The position numbers and the translations under genes were made by a program. Shown here in pieces: positions 13,059-24,386 of a stretch of DNA of 64,000 nt. Position 1 is the first letter of the stretch, and each line of letters starts with the position of its first letter. The notes under the pieces were generated by a model. That model made no database searches and had not been told where the DNA came from. It was given only the letters and a program-made list of their open reading frames with translations. The DNA comes from Silene latifolia (taxonomy: Eukaryota > Streptophyta > Magnoliopsida > Caryophyllales > Caryophyllaceae): positions 18,814,969-18,878,968 of the forward strand of contig NC_133538.1 of assembly GCF_048544455.1 (NCBI RefSeq). The letters run 5' to 3'.

Positions 13059-14350
13059 TGTTAGGTTCATAAACCTTTTATTAAACTTTTCTAATAGTGA
13101 ACAAATTAACCTTTTAATTATTAGTTCTTTAGATCTAGTGCATGCATAACAAAAGAAAATTAAATGAGAAAAATAATGTCCCTTACATTGTTATTTTCGG
13201 ATTTATGGGCACAAGTAAGGTATCCTACCTTTACTTGTTCTTGAGCTATGATGAGAATTAGAATGATCCTCCAAAATTCCAATATAGAGATCCTACTCTT
13301 GATTGCATCCAAGATTAGCCCTTATCTTCACTAAATAATATTTGCTAAATATTTATTTAGTAACCTACCTTAAAATTGATTACTAATACTCATATATTAC
13401 ATTAATAATATTAGTAATATTATTGAACAATTTAGATTATCATTTCTCTAGTTTTAGAGAAAGATAAACAATGTAAGAGAGAAGTATGCACATGAATGAA
13501 TGAATATGCATAAGGAGAATGAATAAAGAACAAAAACCCTCTAATAAAGAAGGGTGTACCGGTTTTGGGGAGTTAGAGGACCAATATATGGTCCTTCCCT
13601 TTTCCTTTTGTTCTTATCTAAATGTGTAGGTATGTAAGCTAGTTAGACTAGGTATGATTACAAATATTTTATCTCATAAAATAAATTAACCACAATCCAC
13701 TACTACTACCTTCATTTCGGTCCATATGTATAAAATGGACTACCATTTTATTTTGTCAATTTGTCATTTGTCACACAATATGTCAAATGTGTTACATGTT
13801 ATTAATTAATTTAATGCATATTTATCAAATAAATATCATTTTATAAATTAATTAAATCACATATATAACAAATTGACTAGTGACACTTGATCACATAAAT
13901 AAAATGGGTCATTTAATTATAATTCACAATATTTTGTAATTATAATTAACCATTCATTCTTATCTCAATTGTTTCACAAACAATAATCAATTTTAGTAAT
14001 AAAGAATTTCAATTACTAAAATAAATCTTATTTAATCCCATTACAATAAGACATTAAATATTCTCTCACAATTAAATTGTTCAATTTTAAGGAATTGATC
14101 AACTTGTATCGTCATATAATTAATCAACTTTACAGATAAGGGCATCATCCTTTAGGTGTGACCTTAAGGGATCAACTGACCACCACAGTCGTACGACAGT
14201 AACGTCAAACTCTAGCAAGTCAATCATAACCGATTAATGTTGATCAGTTGACTATTTAATTTATCATCCCTTTCGTATTCTTAATATGAGATTTGATTAT
14301 GATATTTAAATCATGTGATCGCACTATTGTTGAGGACACATACTCCAACA
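13059..14350 (-). repeat. 5' LTR of the outer Copia element
   Basis: 1292 bases that, on the minus strand, start TGTTGGAGTATGTGTCCTCA and end GAACCTAACA, directly followed by the Met primer site. The first part is alignable with the inner Copia LTR (shared TGTGTCCTCAACAATAGTGC), the rest has diverged. It ends against a Gypsy LTR fragment at 14351. Confidence 0.88.
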
Positions 14351-14590
14351 CTTACTTCTACGCGCATCACAAATTAGTAGTTTCCAAGCTCCGACTCAAC
14401 TCATCTCCAAAATGTATGCATAGGGACAGGTTTTAAGCTTGATTATGCTCCTCTCCGTTTCATACCTGCAAATAATACAAGACAAACCAAAGTAGACTAT
14501 TCGGGGGACATTTGTAGCTAAACACTACACAAAATGCATAGAAATACGTGCAAATACGGTACAAAAAGTCTATATAAAATGCACGCATCA
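14351..14590 (-). repeat. Gypsy LTR end fragment, same family as the right-hand element
   Basis: Roughly 14440-14590 aligns with 60660-60822, the 5' end (minus strand) of the LTR of the gag-only Gypsy element on the right. Shared phrases include 'acctgcaaataa', 'ccaaagtag', 'tattcgggg' and 'tatataaaatgcacg' before the terminal ATCA. The outer Copia element cuts it on the left. What follows at 14591 does not match the Gypsy interior, so 14590 is probably the original outer boundary of that older insertion. Confidence 0.65.
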
Positions 14591-16197
14591 ACCTCAAAGG
14601 CTCAAACCATTCATTTTCTCTCACAAACCTTTTATTCTAGTTACACCACCACTTTGACTTACCAAATCAAGCTTCTGAATAATCTGGTAAGCGGTAATTT
14701 CAACTGTGTCAACTCATTCGCAATCTATTGAAAACATAACTTTATAGACTAAAGACACGAAATCTTTAGTACTGGACCAACGAAAGTAGTCCCTAATGAA
14801 TCCCCAAAAGTGCCTCCATGTTCACTCCAGCACCCAAAATCTGAAGGTTGTTCATCAAAGATTCCACATGTTCATTGAATAGAGAACACGGTGCACCCGA
14901 AAGTAAAGAGCGCAGCGGGAAATAATAGAAAATGTTCCCTGCAAAATATGAAAACTATGATGATATTAAGATGAAAATAAGCAAAGAATCAAACTTGAGG
15001 ATGCAAAGATGACTAAGATGGGAAAACAGAACCATGCTATCCATAAATGTCCAATAAAAACAGAGCCACCTCGAAGGATAGCACAAATAATAGTCAGTAT
15101 AGAGTCTTAAAGTAGCACTGCTTAGGAATTGATTTATAAAATAAAATGCTATCTCCCTCTTTCTCATATGGACCCAAACTGAACTTTATTTCATTTAAAA
15201 AGTGTACTTTCTTATACCATTATATATCAAATTTGCTTAGCTACCAAAATGCTCTAAATATATAAGAGTTGCAAACAATTGAAAGCCAAACACGCACATA
15301 CGAGAACCCATAGAATGATAATTACCTGAACAACAAACTCGAGGTTATTGCAAGTTGATACAAATTTGGAGCACGCTGAATAACATAAACCTTACTACAA
15401 AAGCTCCATGCATTAAAGATCACATCACATTTAAACCCATGATCACCCGATCATGGCAAGACACACAAAAATAACATAAAAGAACAACTATCAAGTTAAG
15501 AGTAACAAAGCGCCAATGTGAATTGGAACATGGTTTAATTTTAAAAACATTTGTAGAATTGGTCAATGTTTGAATGGTGAATAGTTAAACAGAGGTCATA
15601 GGGCTAATCCTAAATCCCCTCTCTTTGCTGAATTTTCTACCTTTCAGCAAAGGTTCTTCCCATGAATTAATTTAAATCAACAATAGTATATGTTAGGTGC
15701 TGTGATTTCAATCTCTGGCCAAACTTAAATCCCTGAACATGGCACCTGATATATTACAGTTAGCATTGTCAACCAAATCTTTTAATCTAAAACTATACGT
15801 CTACAGCCATGGTCTCTGTGTATTTCTTTAGTGACAAATGACGAATTTACTTGCACCATACCTCTTTGGCATAGCGATTCATAGGTGTCAGTTGACATGT
15901 TGTACTAATAAGTAACCTACAAAAGCAGGAATTTCATTTATTTTAGTCACACCTAGGTAAAAGTAGAAAAAATTCATAATCTTTACAATTGAACAAGGAC
16001 TAGATTCTTACCAACCAATAATGGGAATAACAAACAGAATAACTACATGATTGAAATGGAGGGACTCGCCAATATTAATACTATACTGAAAGAGTGAAAT
16101 CGTAAGAAAATCAGGAAATGAATACGTCTGTAAAATTAAACCACCACAATTAAATCAAGCCAAACCCATATAAGCTACGATACTTCCACACGGCACT
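14591..16197. other. AT-rich stretch without a recognised gene
   Basis: No TIR, LTR or long open frame is seen apart from the exon-like pieces listed separately at 14793-15375. Several 'acct' sites preceded by A or T look like splice donors of a minus-strand gene, for example near 15324. It may be intron or UTR of a decayed host gene. Confidence 0.4.
14793..15375 (-). CDS. Possible last exons of an unidentified host gene
   Basis: I do not recognise this gene. Two minus-strand pieces have canonical splice borders: 15326-15375 (after TTATTCAG, before GTAATT) and 14793-14938 (after ATTTTGCAG). In one frame the second piece stays open for 47 codons to a TAG at 14793-14795 and reads plausibly (PLRSLLSGAPCSLFNEHVES then LMNNLQILGAGVNMEALL). 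Joining the two pieces in that frame meets a stop in the upstream piece, so either the pairing or the frame is wrong, or the gene is dead. The alternative frames are shorter. Other donor-like sites continue upstream to about 18700. Treat as exon-like sequence only. Confidence 0.25.
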
Positions 16198-16927
16198 TAG
16201 GTCACGTATTCCGTATCGATATGATACGATACGATACAATACCTAATACGATACGTAATATGTATCAAATACACCAATTACAGACACGATACTAAAACGG
16301 CAAGGAAAACTTACATGCAAGACGAAGAAGAAGGATTCGATCAGCCTCCAATGGAAGATGAAGGATCTTGACTTTCACCCGGATCTGATTACATTGGAGT
16401 ATGTCATCAGTGATGGGAGAAGGAGAAGATCTCAAGGAGTTGAAGCTGATGGAGTGATGGGTGTGAGGAAGAGCTGTAGCAGGATGTAGAATAAAAAAGA
16501 AGAGAACAAGAGAAAGAGAAAGTGGTAGTGCGGCGGGTTAGAGAAAGAGATTAGGGTTTGTATTTTTTAAGAAAGGAGTTTCAGAGTTTGGGTAAAAGGT
16601 TGGTGGATGCCACTTGGATAGATGAATTGTAATATTTTTTTTTTTATTACTCTATGTTTTATCTTTGAGTCAGTCACCTTTTAATAGTAGTATAGAACTA
16701 TCACTTATACAAAACAGAAAAGATACAATTGAAAGCATATATTTTTTTTTATTTATTTCTCAAATATGATAAAAAAAATATAGGAAAAATATATATAAGA
16801 GTATAAGACGTGTCGTATCTGTGTCGATAAAATAGTTAAGATACTCCTTTGACCATATTCCCGTATCTATTAAAATTCAAAATCACGTATTGGATACGAT
16901 ACTTCATTCCCGTGTACGAGTAACATA
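16198..16927. mobile_element. Possible MITE with iterated GATAC ends
   Basis: Both ends carry repeated short words: GATACGATACGATACAATAC near 16220-16240 on the left, and matching GATACG words in inverted sense near 16895-16905 on the right. The outermost bases (TAGGTCAC, and TATGTTAC read inward from the right) are loosely inverted. A similar arrangement with a GGACAC word occurs at 50650-51180. I see no clean TSD, so superfamily (MULE-like?) and limits are tentative. Confidence 0.35.
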
Positions 16928-19149
16928 GCATATAAGTCTTACTCAATTAATCCGGAAAATAGCTTCACCCTCCCCCATTTCACCAAAAATAAACACTAAT
17001 CGGTAAGAAACCCTAATCATCAACGATAAATAAAAATAAGACAGATAAATGGTTTGGTAACCAAATAAGCAGATAATGTCATCAGACAACAAAAAGAATC
17101 CTAAAATCAGTCACCCAAAATAGGGAACCCTAAAATTGAATAAATCACCTTACAAAAAACCCAAAATCAGTTATTGAAAGAAAGTAACACTCAAACAAAA
17201 ACCCTAAAATTTGAATAGAACCACTTTAAATTGAACAGAACCGGGTTGATCATACCTCAGAAATACAAAATTGATAGATAGAGCTGAGTTGACCGCTTCT
17301 GCCTCACCCCACGCCGCCACATTCACCACCGATCTGATAAGCATGTTCAACCAATTAACGGATGGACAAAAAATCTAATAAGCACAGCGAAAGAGCAATT
17401 GTCAAATTGATGTAAAGGACACCTTTTTTTCAACACACAAAACGCTATAAAAATCACAGGCACAACAGGTAGCAACCTATGATAATACAAATTTACATGA
17501 TACAAAAGGTAGAAATTAGTAAAATGCACTTGTTTTTAGCAACAATTCGGCACATTAACATGTCACACCGTCAGCAACAACTAAAAAGAAGGCACCAGCC
17601 TTTGCAACAAGTGAGAAAAGTGACTAAAAACTGTAGAATACATTAATATGAATGGCATTAAAAACCAAGATTTGAAGAACCAGTAATGGATTAATGTAAA
17701 CTGACAAAAGGAGAAATGGCGGAGAATGAGAAGCAGCAAGAGAGAAAAAATGAAAGACAACCACAAACTTAGAATTGGAGTCCCCATAAATCCTCCTTTT
17801 AAATTTAAATAAAAACACAAAAATAACAAAAGCAAAAAGGCAAAAACAATCAATTAGGGTAATAAACCTGTATTTTAAAGGGAAGAAGCATAGAGAATGC
17901 AACAACAATCAAGATGAAATAATTTGTTGTTGTTCATTATAGATTATTTCAACTGCAAATTAAAGCGAGATGAAACCGTAGAAATGTTCCAACTGCAAAT
18001 TAAAAGGGCAATCAAAATTAAATGGCTTCCCCAAAAAACTATAGAAAACTAAGAAAAAAAGCATGATTCAGCAGGGAACAATAATCAACAAGGCACCAAA
18101 CATCAACAAAAAAGAAGTAGAACGACTCAAGATTCAGGGAACCTACCTTAGCGCTTATCGCCCGAGTAGTAGCATTGCAACTGTAACACTAAAAAAAATG
18201 GAAAAATCGTGAATGTGACGAGGTATTCCAAAAACCCAGGAAACCGAGTTGTTGTAAAAAAAGGATGAAAATGGTAGTCAACAATCCACCTTTTTCGGCC
18301 ATAAAGACAATAGTACAAGCTCAACCTCACCCATTAATCATCGGTTTCAGTTGTCGTAAAATGCTGCAAAATTTACTAAACAAATAGGTTAATAAGGGGA
18401 AGGCCAACGGAGAACCCAAATCAATCTTTTTAAAGTGTAAGGAAATAATAAATGCAGTTGCAATCAAAATTAAAATCAAAACCCTAATTTAAAGAAAGGG
18501 GAAGAATTTTTCCCAGGAAAAGGGGCAATGAGAAGAATATTTTAATACCTGTAATGGAGAACCACACCAAATCCAGACCTTTAACAAAGAATTTGCGAGC
18601 GATCCGTATAATTGAAGTGAAGATAAGAGGGATGTGGAGTTGGAGATTAGAAGAGATAATGAAATTAGAAGTGAGATAATGAGGGTGGCTGCGAGTGAGC
18701 AGCAAAGGAAAACAAGTTAGGACAGAATGGAAGGAGAGGATTGCATGAGAAATATCAATGGATCACATTCACTCAACACCCAAAACGACTAACTTACAAC
18801 CAAAGAATCATTAACCACCATTGGTAATTATAATTATAACAAATAATACAAGACAAGCACCAACACCAATAACAGTAACACTCAACCCATCTGGGAAAAA
18901 AAAAGGCCATATCAGAACATAATTAGAAGATATACCTACAAATATAAGCTTGTTAGCCAAACTCCCACCCGGTCGCATGTCTGCGGAGCTACAAACGAAA
19001 ACAATAAAATCGGCAAGTTAGAGATCTGAATAAACCACCAAGACGAAATTCATGGAGTACCTAAAACAACTAACTACTAAACAAGCAATCATTGTAACAC
19101 CCTAACAATAACGTAAAATCATCGAAGCTTTAATTCTCAGAAAAAATAA

Positions 19150-19365
19150 CAAAAATAACATATTTCGAGAAAAGGGAGAAAGAGTAGAACAAACGAATAC
19201 CAAAAAAATAGAAGCTCACCAAATCGAAACCCTAATCGTGAAAATGGCAAGCGATTTGGTAGCAATTGAAGTTGTTAGGGTTTATGAGGATTGGCAGTAA
19301 GATGGAAGGCAGAATGAAGAAGATGAAGTTGCGATTGTAAGGGAAGACATGAAATAGAAGAGTAA
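19150..19365. repeat. Direct repeat unit, left copy
   Basis: About 215 bases matching 20236-20450 in the same orientation. Shared landmarks are 'catatttcgag', 'gaataccaaaaaaatagaag', 'atcgaaaccctaatcgtg' and 'cagtaagatggaaggcagaa'. By eye identity is around 80-85 percent, so the duplication is old. The sequence is purine-rich and contains a telobox-like CCCTAA word. Confidence 0.75.
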
Positions 19366-20235
19366 AACTATTAGATTAACCTAAACATATCAAATTGAAC
19401 CGTAGTCAGCAGACAATATGTGAACATTGCAAAATGCAAGCAGGTTTTTTTGCTTACCATGATTTAGATGCTTACCTAAGTATTCATCAATTTTGAACTC
19501 ATTTTCTTCATAAGATGTGTTTACAGTAGAACTGTTTGCACAAGAGAGGTTAAGAGATTTCCATGATTGGTTATTCGCTTAAATGTTTTGTCAAGAATTG
19601 GCAGTTATGCTTGTCGAATTGTCTCACCTATATCCCCTAGCCGGAGCTGTGCTGCCCACCTGGCCAATTGCAATTTCCTAATCGGGTTAAGAAATAACAT
19701 TTATCAACCAGAAAGTAAAACAAAAATAGTGATAACATCAGCGAAAAACCTCAAGCCAAATTCACAAGTATTTTTATCAATCTATGTGAGCTAAGAACAC
19801 ACGCTTCTGCTCCACATATATTTCACATAAGTGAAGCATAAGTGAAAAAGATAAAAGTTACTGTTTATGTTAAAAGAAGAAAGAAAGCCCACATACCAAA
19901 AACAAAATTGAAAAGCAATGAGAGAAAGTGTCCTTCTGATATTTGCACCAAGTTTTAACTACAGAATCACTCGATAATGGAAATAAGGAAAAACCCAGAT
20001 ATGAAAGAGTAAACTAACCAACAATAGAAGAAGAAAATCTATAATGGTCTAGAAAAAATAAGTAGTCGTCATCAGCAGCAACACCGATCTGCTTGCAGGT
20101 CTAATTAGCACAACAATACTAACTATTATACGAGGATCATCAATAGTAGAAGCCTTAAAATGAGCAGAATAGTGGAAATAAGGGTAATTAAATTGCAAAT
20201 GATGTTGAAATCGAAATCCTAATTTAAAAAAGGGG

Positions 20236-20450
20236 ACGACATATTTTCGAGAAAGGGAAGAAGGAGAAGAACAAATGAATACCAGAAAAATAGAAGCTTA
20301 TCAAATCGAAATCCTAATCGTGGAAATGGCGAGCGATATTGCAGCAATTTAAGTTAGAGTTGTGAGAGGGGGCACTGGGCAGTAAGATGGAAGGCAGAAT
20401 GAAGAAGATGAAGTTGCTATTGAAAGGGAAGACGTGAATTAGGTTGGAGT
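20236..20450. repeat. Direct repeat unit, right copy
   Basis: Partner of 19150-19365, about 1.1 kb away. Just after it, 20440-20550 also resembles 18665-18775 ('aggattgcatga', 'cccacattcactcaa'), so the duplicated block was probably longer and later rearranged. Confidence 0.75.
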
Positions 20451-20574
20451 GAGCAGTAAGATGGAAGGCAGGATGAAAGGTAAAGTTAAAGTTAGAATGG
20501 AAGGATAGGATTGCATGAGGAAGATCAGTGACCCACATTCACTCAATACTATTCATAGCAACGGTAAATTGCTT

Positions 20575-21648
20575 ACAAACTTTTATATGTACTAGTACAA
20601 ATCCCCAGATGCATTAGTTTCTCCCTGTTCTGCAATCTTCTCTGCATAATTAACCATCCATTGACGGAATGCTTAGACACATTCCAAGTATTCCACACAG
20701 TTTTATACCACTGGGCAGGGGGGCGTGGTCCCTGTAACCAGTGATATCCATTCCCAACAGAATACCCTTTAGAATTAGGCATCCATTGTCCAGAAACATA
20801 GCCACCTCTCAATGTATCCTTGACTCTACAAATATTCCTCCAATTCCAATTTGAATCAGGAGGAGAATAAGTATAACAGTCTGCCCCTTTCATATAAACA
20901 TGATCAATCCAAAGAACCCAAAGCCTATCAGCCTTGGTGTAAATCCAGCTGACCAACTTACCAATTGTTGCAATGTTCCACACCCATGCTTCTTTAATGT
21001 TCAAGCCTCCCTCTTTCTTGCTGCAGCAAACTTTGTCCCATGCTACCAAAGGACTTCTGTGATATTCATTATCACCACTCCACATATAGTTCCTTCATAT
21101 GGCTTCTATCCTCTTGATGACACTTTTAGGAATTGAAAAAATAGAGGACCAATAATTATGAAGAGTATTGAGTACAGAATTAATGAGTACCAGTCTGCCT
21201 GCATAGCTAAGCTTTCTAGCACCAATACTCCTGACTCTAGCTGTAATCTTTTCCAAAAGTATGTTGCAATCATGTCTAGTTAATCTTCTTGGCTGAATAG
21301 GAATCCCCAAGTATTTAAAAAGAAGTTTTCCTTCCTGAAACCCAGAAACCTGAGTAATGTCTTGCTTCAACTCCTGAGAGACTCCATTAAATACAACCTC
21401 AGATTTAGTTGCATTCACTTTCAAACCAGCGGCAGCAGAGAAAGTTGATAGGACTCTTAGCACCAGTATAATAGAGTTGGGATCACCCTTACAAAACATG
21501 AGGAGATCATCAGCAAAAAGGAGATGTGTCAGCTTCAGACTTTTACACAAAGGGTGATACCTGAAATACCATTTATCAGTTGCAAAAGCCATAATTCTTG
21601 TTAGGTATTCCATACAGATGCAAAAAATGAGAGGAAAAATAGGATCTC
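20575..21648 (-). pseudogene. L1-type LINE reverse transcriptase, 3' portion
   Basis: Minus-strand remains of an L1-type non-LTR retrotransposon. Reading 5' to 3' on that strand, the RT core continues from the separated piece at 42173-42355: PLIFCICMEYLTRIM, then the catalytic box HLLFADDLLMF (about 21510-21540), the thumb segment GLKVNATKSEVVF and KYLGIPI, then the zf-RVT region (WSGDNEYHRSPLVAWDKVCC; REKLMHLGICTS). One in-frame TGA near 21094 interrupts the join between thumb and zf-RVT. The sequence stops inside zf-RVT near 20590 with no poly-A on its strand, so the 3' end is lost as well as the 5' end. The break at 21648 is caused by the Gypsy insertion. Confidence 0.9.
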
Positions 21649-22004
21649 TGTAATACCCCATATTTTGATAATAATTTATGAGAATAATTTATTTAATTTA
21701 ATAATTAATTAAAGACATTTCTAATAATAATTACAAGTAAGACTTTAATTAAATAATAAATTAAGTATCCAAGTCGGGAATTGGGCTTATCTAATAATTG
21801 AGCTTTGGGCCGTGTGTCATTGTTAATTGGACCGAAACTTATTAATTTAGTGTGAGTAAGATCGGGATTTGTATCGGAAATTAATAATATAATATGGAAA
21901 TAATAATATATAAAGGTAATAATAATTATATTAATAATAATAATAATAAAGTTATGGAAATAATAAATTACTAAAGATAATATGAGGAAATCCTAGTTAT
22001 GGTA

Positions 22005-22008
22005 AGAC

Positions 22009-22085
<77 letters not shown>

Positions 22086-22139
22086 GTAATAATAGTAATA
22101 ATAGTAATAATAGTAATAATAGTAGTAATAATAATAATA

Positions 22140-22211
<72 letters not shown>

Positions 22212-22213
22212 TA
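22005..22213 (+). repeat. TAA/TAG trinucleotide microsatellite
   Basis: About 209 bases of nearly pure (TAA)n with scattered TAG variants clustered at 22084-22143. The partner position in the 3' LTR (about 37116-37153 and 37222-37240) has only a few dozen bases of repeat, so most of the expansion happened after insertion. Confidence 0.95.
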
Positions 22214-23489
22214 ATGGCATTTATAATAATTGTAATTCCTATACTAATTAGAATAAGGTAAATTATAATAGTTTCCTAATTTACCTCGTTTTCTCTGTAA
22301 TCTTACCCTATAAATACCATGTTAAATCTGAGAAATAAATCACAAATTAAGAGAAGGAGCTTTAGGAGACGGAAGAAGAAGGAATTAACAAAAACCAATT
22401 AATCGACTCAAGGTAATTACTCATCCTAAATCGGTTTTATACTTAATTGTGCAAGCATCTTTAAGACAACTATATGACCTCTATAGACCACCATAGGACT
22501 CGATATTTGGACCTAGAGTAACCTTGGACTGCCGAGATTCTGACATCACCTTATTTGACCGACGTGGATCTTTCTAGGGTGGTTTTTGGGATGGCTAAAG
22601 GTGGCTGGTCATGGGGTTACGGGTTTAGGTCGTGGGTGGTTGTAGGGAGTAATTGAACCCTCTAATGACCGAGTCTTGACCTGGGCATGGTAGGGTTGTG
22701 ATGGGGGGAGCTAGTCGACCATATTGGAGGTGTTGGCGTGGCGTTAGGTGGCGGCTGGTGGCCGAAATTTCGCAAAACATGGGATTAACCCGTGTTCTGG
22801 GGGGACTATTTTCGGGGGGTTTTTGGTGGTTGTAGGCGGCAGGATAGGTGGTGTTAGGTGTTGTTTAGGGACGGGTTTTGTGGGTGTGTCAGGTGAGTGT
22901 TGTTGGTGTCGGGTGGATTAGGGCGTGTGTTTGGGGATTGCTAATGGCGGTTCCTGGTGGTTTTAATCGCTAGTGTTCGTCGTAGTGTGGGCTAGGAGGT
23001 GGCAGGATTGGTCGGGGCTGATGGTGGTTAGGGAAGTCGTGAAGGACGGGTTTTGGTGGGGGTGTTGAACACGGTTTCGACGTGTTGTACGGGTTGTGTG
23101 TGGTGGGTTGTTTCACGTGGTTTGTTATGGGGTTTGGGTTGACTTATTTAGTTTTGAGAGTTTACGTAAGAATAATTGGAGCCGGAAATAATTAATACAA
23201 TGAAATTATAATTAAGTAAATTAATATAATTGAATAAGGAATAAGTAATTATATTATAATATCTTGTTAGGTGACGATTGCTGAAGGAATTATTATTACT
23301 TGGTTCGCGTGCTTGTTATTCGGATTTGTTGAAGGAAGGTTTTGGATTATTATTTCGCTTGCTTGACTCGGATTTTGCTATTGAGGTAGGATAGCTACTC
23401 AATTACTTTAATGATTACTTGGATATTGTTATATGATTGTTTGATTGAGTTGTGTTGGATGAATTATGATTGTTGAATTGTTGGATTGA

Positions 23490-23571
23490 GATGATTTGAT
23501 TATTGACTACCTCAGCTCGTGACTGAGATGATTTGATTATTGACTACCTCAACTCGTGACTGAGATGATTA
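23490..23571 (+). repeat. Tandem 38-bp unit in the LTR
   Basis: Two adjacent copies of a unit containing GAGATGATTTGATTATTGAC and TACCTCARCTCGTGACT. The same pair is present in the 3' LTR at about 41438-41519, so it predates the insertion. Confidence 0.85.
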
Positions 23572-24226
23572 TATTGATTATTGGATTCGTCTGAGATGGT
23601 AAGAAATTATGTTGCTCAATTGTTTGCATTTTCATATCATGAGCACTTGCATTGGATACCTCAGAACAGGTTCTGCAGGGCTTGTTTCTGGGATGATGAG
23701 ACTACCTCAACTTCGGTTGGGATGATGAGACTACCCCGGCCAGGGATTGGCGGGATGAACGGGAGCGTAGGAGGATTGATCATGAGCATGCATTGCATTT
23801 GCATTTAATATTGTTCTTGTATCCATTTATTGTGGTTGTTTGGCTATTCCTACACAACCTCGTGGTTGACAGTGTATTCGTGAACACCTGTGGTGAACCT
23901 TAATGGGGAGCAGATTTGACAGGTACCAAAGATTAGCTGACTCGGGAGCATTGGGATGAGAGCTTGACTTGGACCATAGTTGAAATCTAGATCACATAGA
24001 ACAATTATATCACTTTATTTGTTACCGCTGCGAATTGTAAATGTTTTTGTATTAAGTTTTAGTTGGTTAAGTTGTAATAAACATGTAATCATTAAGTTTT
24101 TAAAATTAAGTACTTTGGTGAGTTGGACTTTGTTATTCACTGTCTCGGGAAACCGAGATGGTAACAGTCCTATTTATTTGGGAATGTCTAGCTAAAGGCT
24201 CCTGAATATATGGGGGTGTTACAAAG

Positions 24227-24238
24227 TGGTATCAGAGC
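24227..24238 (+). other. Primer-binding site (initiator Met-tRNA)
   Basis: TGGTATCAGAGC, three bases after the 5' LTR end, is an exact match to the complement of the plant initiator Met-tRNA 3' end. It fixes the orientation of the element as forward. Confidence 0.93.
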
Positions 24239-24386
24239 AAAACGATCCTCAGGCCTAACCAATGAACAATAATAATGAACATAGGATGTGTCTAAATGAA
24301 ATGAACCCCGGGTAGAAACTGTTAGGAGCCCCTCTTAGTGCGGTTAAGAAGCGCGCCTTAATTCGTACCATGGCCCTCTCAGTTTT
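24239..24386 (+). other. Left remnant of the LARD interior
   Basis: About 150 non-coding bases between the primer site and the Athila-like insertion. The last five, GTTTT (24382-24386), are the left TSD of that insertion. Confidence 0.8.

Larger units (their letters stand above)
1..14350 (-). mobile_element. Outer Angela-like Ty1/Copia element, partial, split by a nested element
   Basis: A reverse-strand Copia fossil that runs off the left edge of the window. Read on the minus strand it has a 5' LTR (13059-14350), a Met-tRNA primer site (13045-13056), a long leader, a gag region (1480-2115) and the start of pol (below about 1480). A second Copia element occupies 2400-11163 and splits the leader; the 5 bp CCTCG on both sides of that insert shows the leader was continuous before. 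Its LTR start (TGTTGGAGTATGTGTCCTCA on the minus strand) is clearly related to that of the inner element, so the two are sister families. It looks broken, with several interruptions in the coding part. The 3' LTR and its TSD lie outside the window. Assignment to Angela/Tork rests on LTR size and the gag zinc knuckle. Confidence 0.85.
16928..20574. other. AT-rich region with internal duplications, no recognised gene
   Basis: Contains many 'accctaa' words (telobox-like, common near plant gene starts and in 5' UTRs), donor-like sites on the minus strand (near 18143, 18547 and 18934) and short hydrophobic open frames that look like chance in AT-rich DNA. Two internal duplications are listed separately. 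It may be duplicated 5' ends of a decayed gene, or a worn transposon. Confidence 0.35.
21649..24223 (+). repeat. 5' LTR of the large Gypsy-like element
   Basis: 2575 bases, TGTAATACCCC to TGTTACA. Parts: AT-rich start; a long TAA microsatellite (22005-22213); a GTGG-rich stretch (22560-23120); a twice-repeated 38 bp unit (23490-23571); and a conserved end with an open frame shared by both LTRs. It is about 170 bases longer than the 3' LTR without its insert, nearly all because of the microsatellite. Confidence 0.9.

Noticed and set aside
17347-17908. Hydrophobic minus-strand ORFs of 60-94 codons
   Set aside because: Leu/Phe-rich translations expected from AT-rich DNA with A/T runs; no start context, conserved motif or splice support.
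21999-22220. Poly-Ile and poly-Tyr ORFs on both strands
   Set aside because: Translations of the TAA microsatellite.
23581-23808. 75-codon ORF, repeated at 41530-41757
   Set aside because: It lies in the LTR pair of the large Gypsy-like element, so its repetition is explained by the LTRs. No known motif. Kept only as a side remark in the LARD finding.
24227-24238. tRNA-like sequence
   Set aside because: Only the complement of a tRNA 3' end is present, as a primer-binding site. The same applies at 3673, 13045, 26172 and 63864; no tRNA gene was found in the window.
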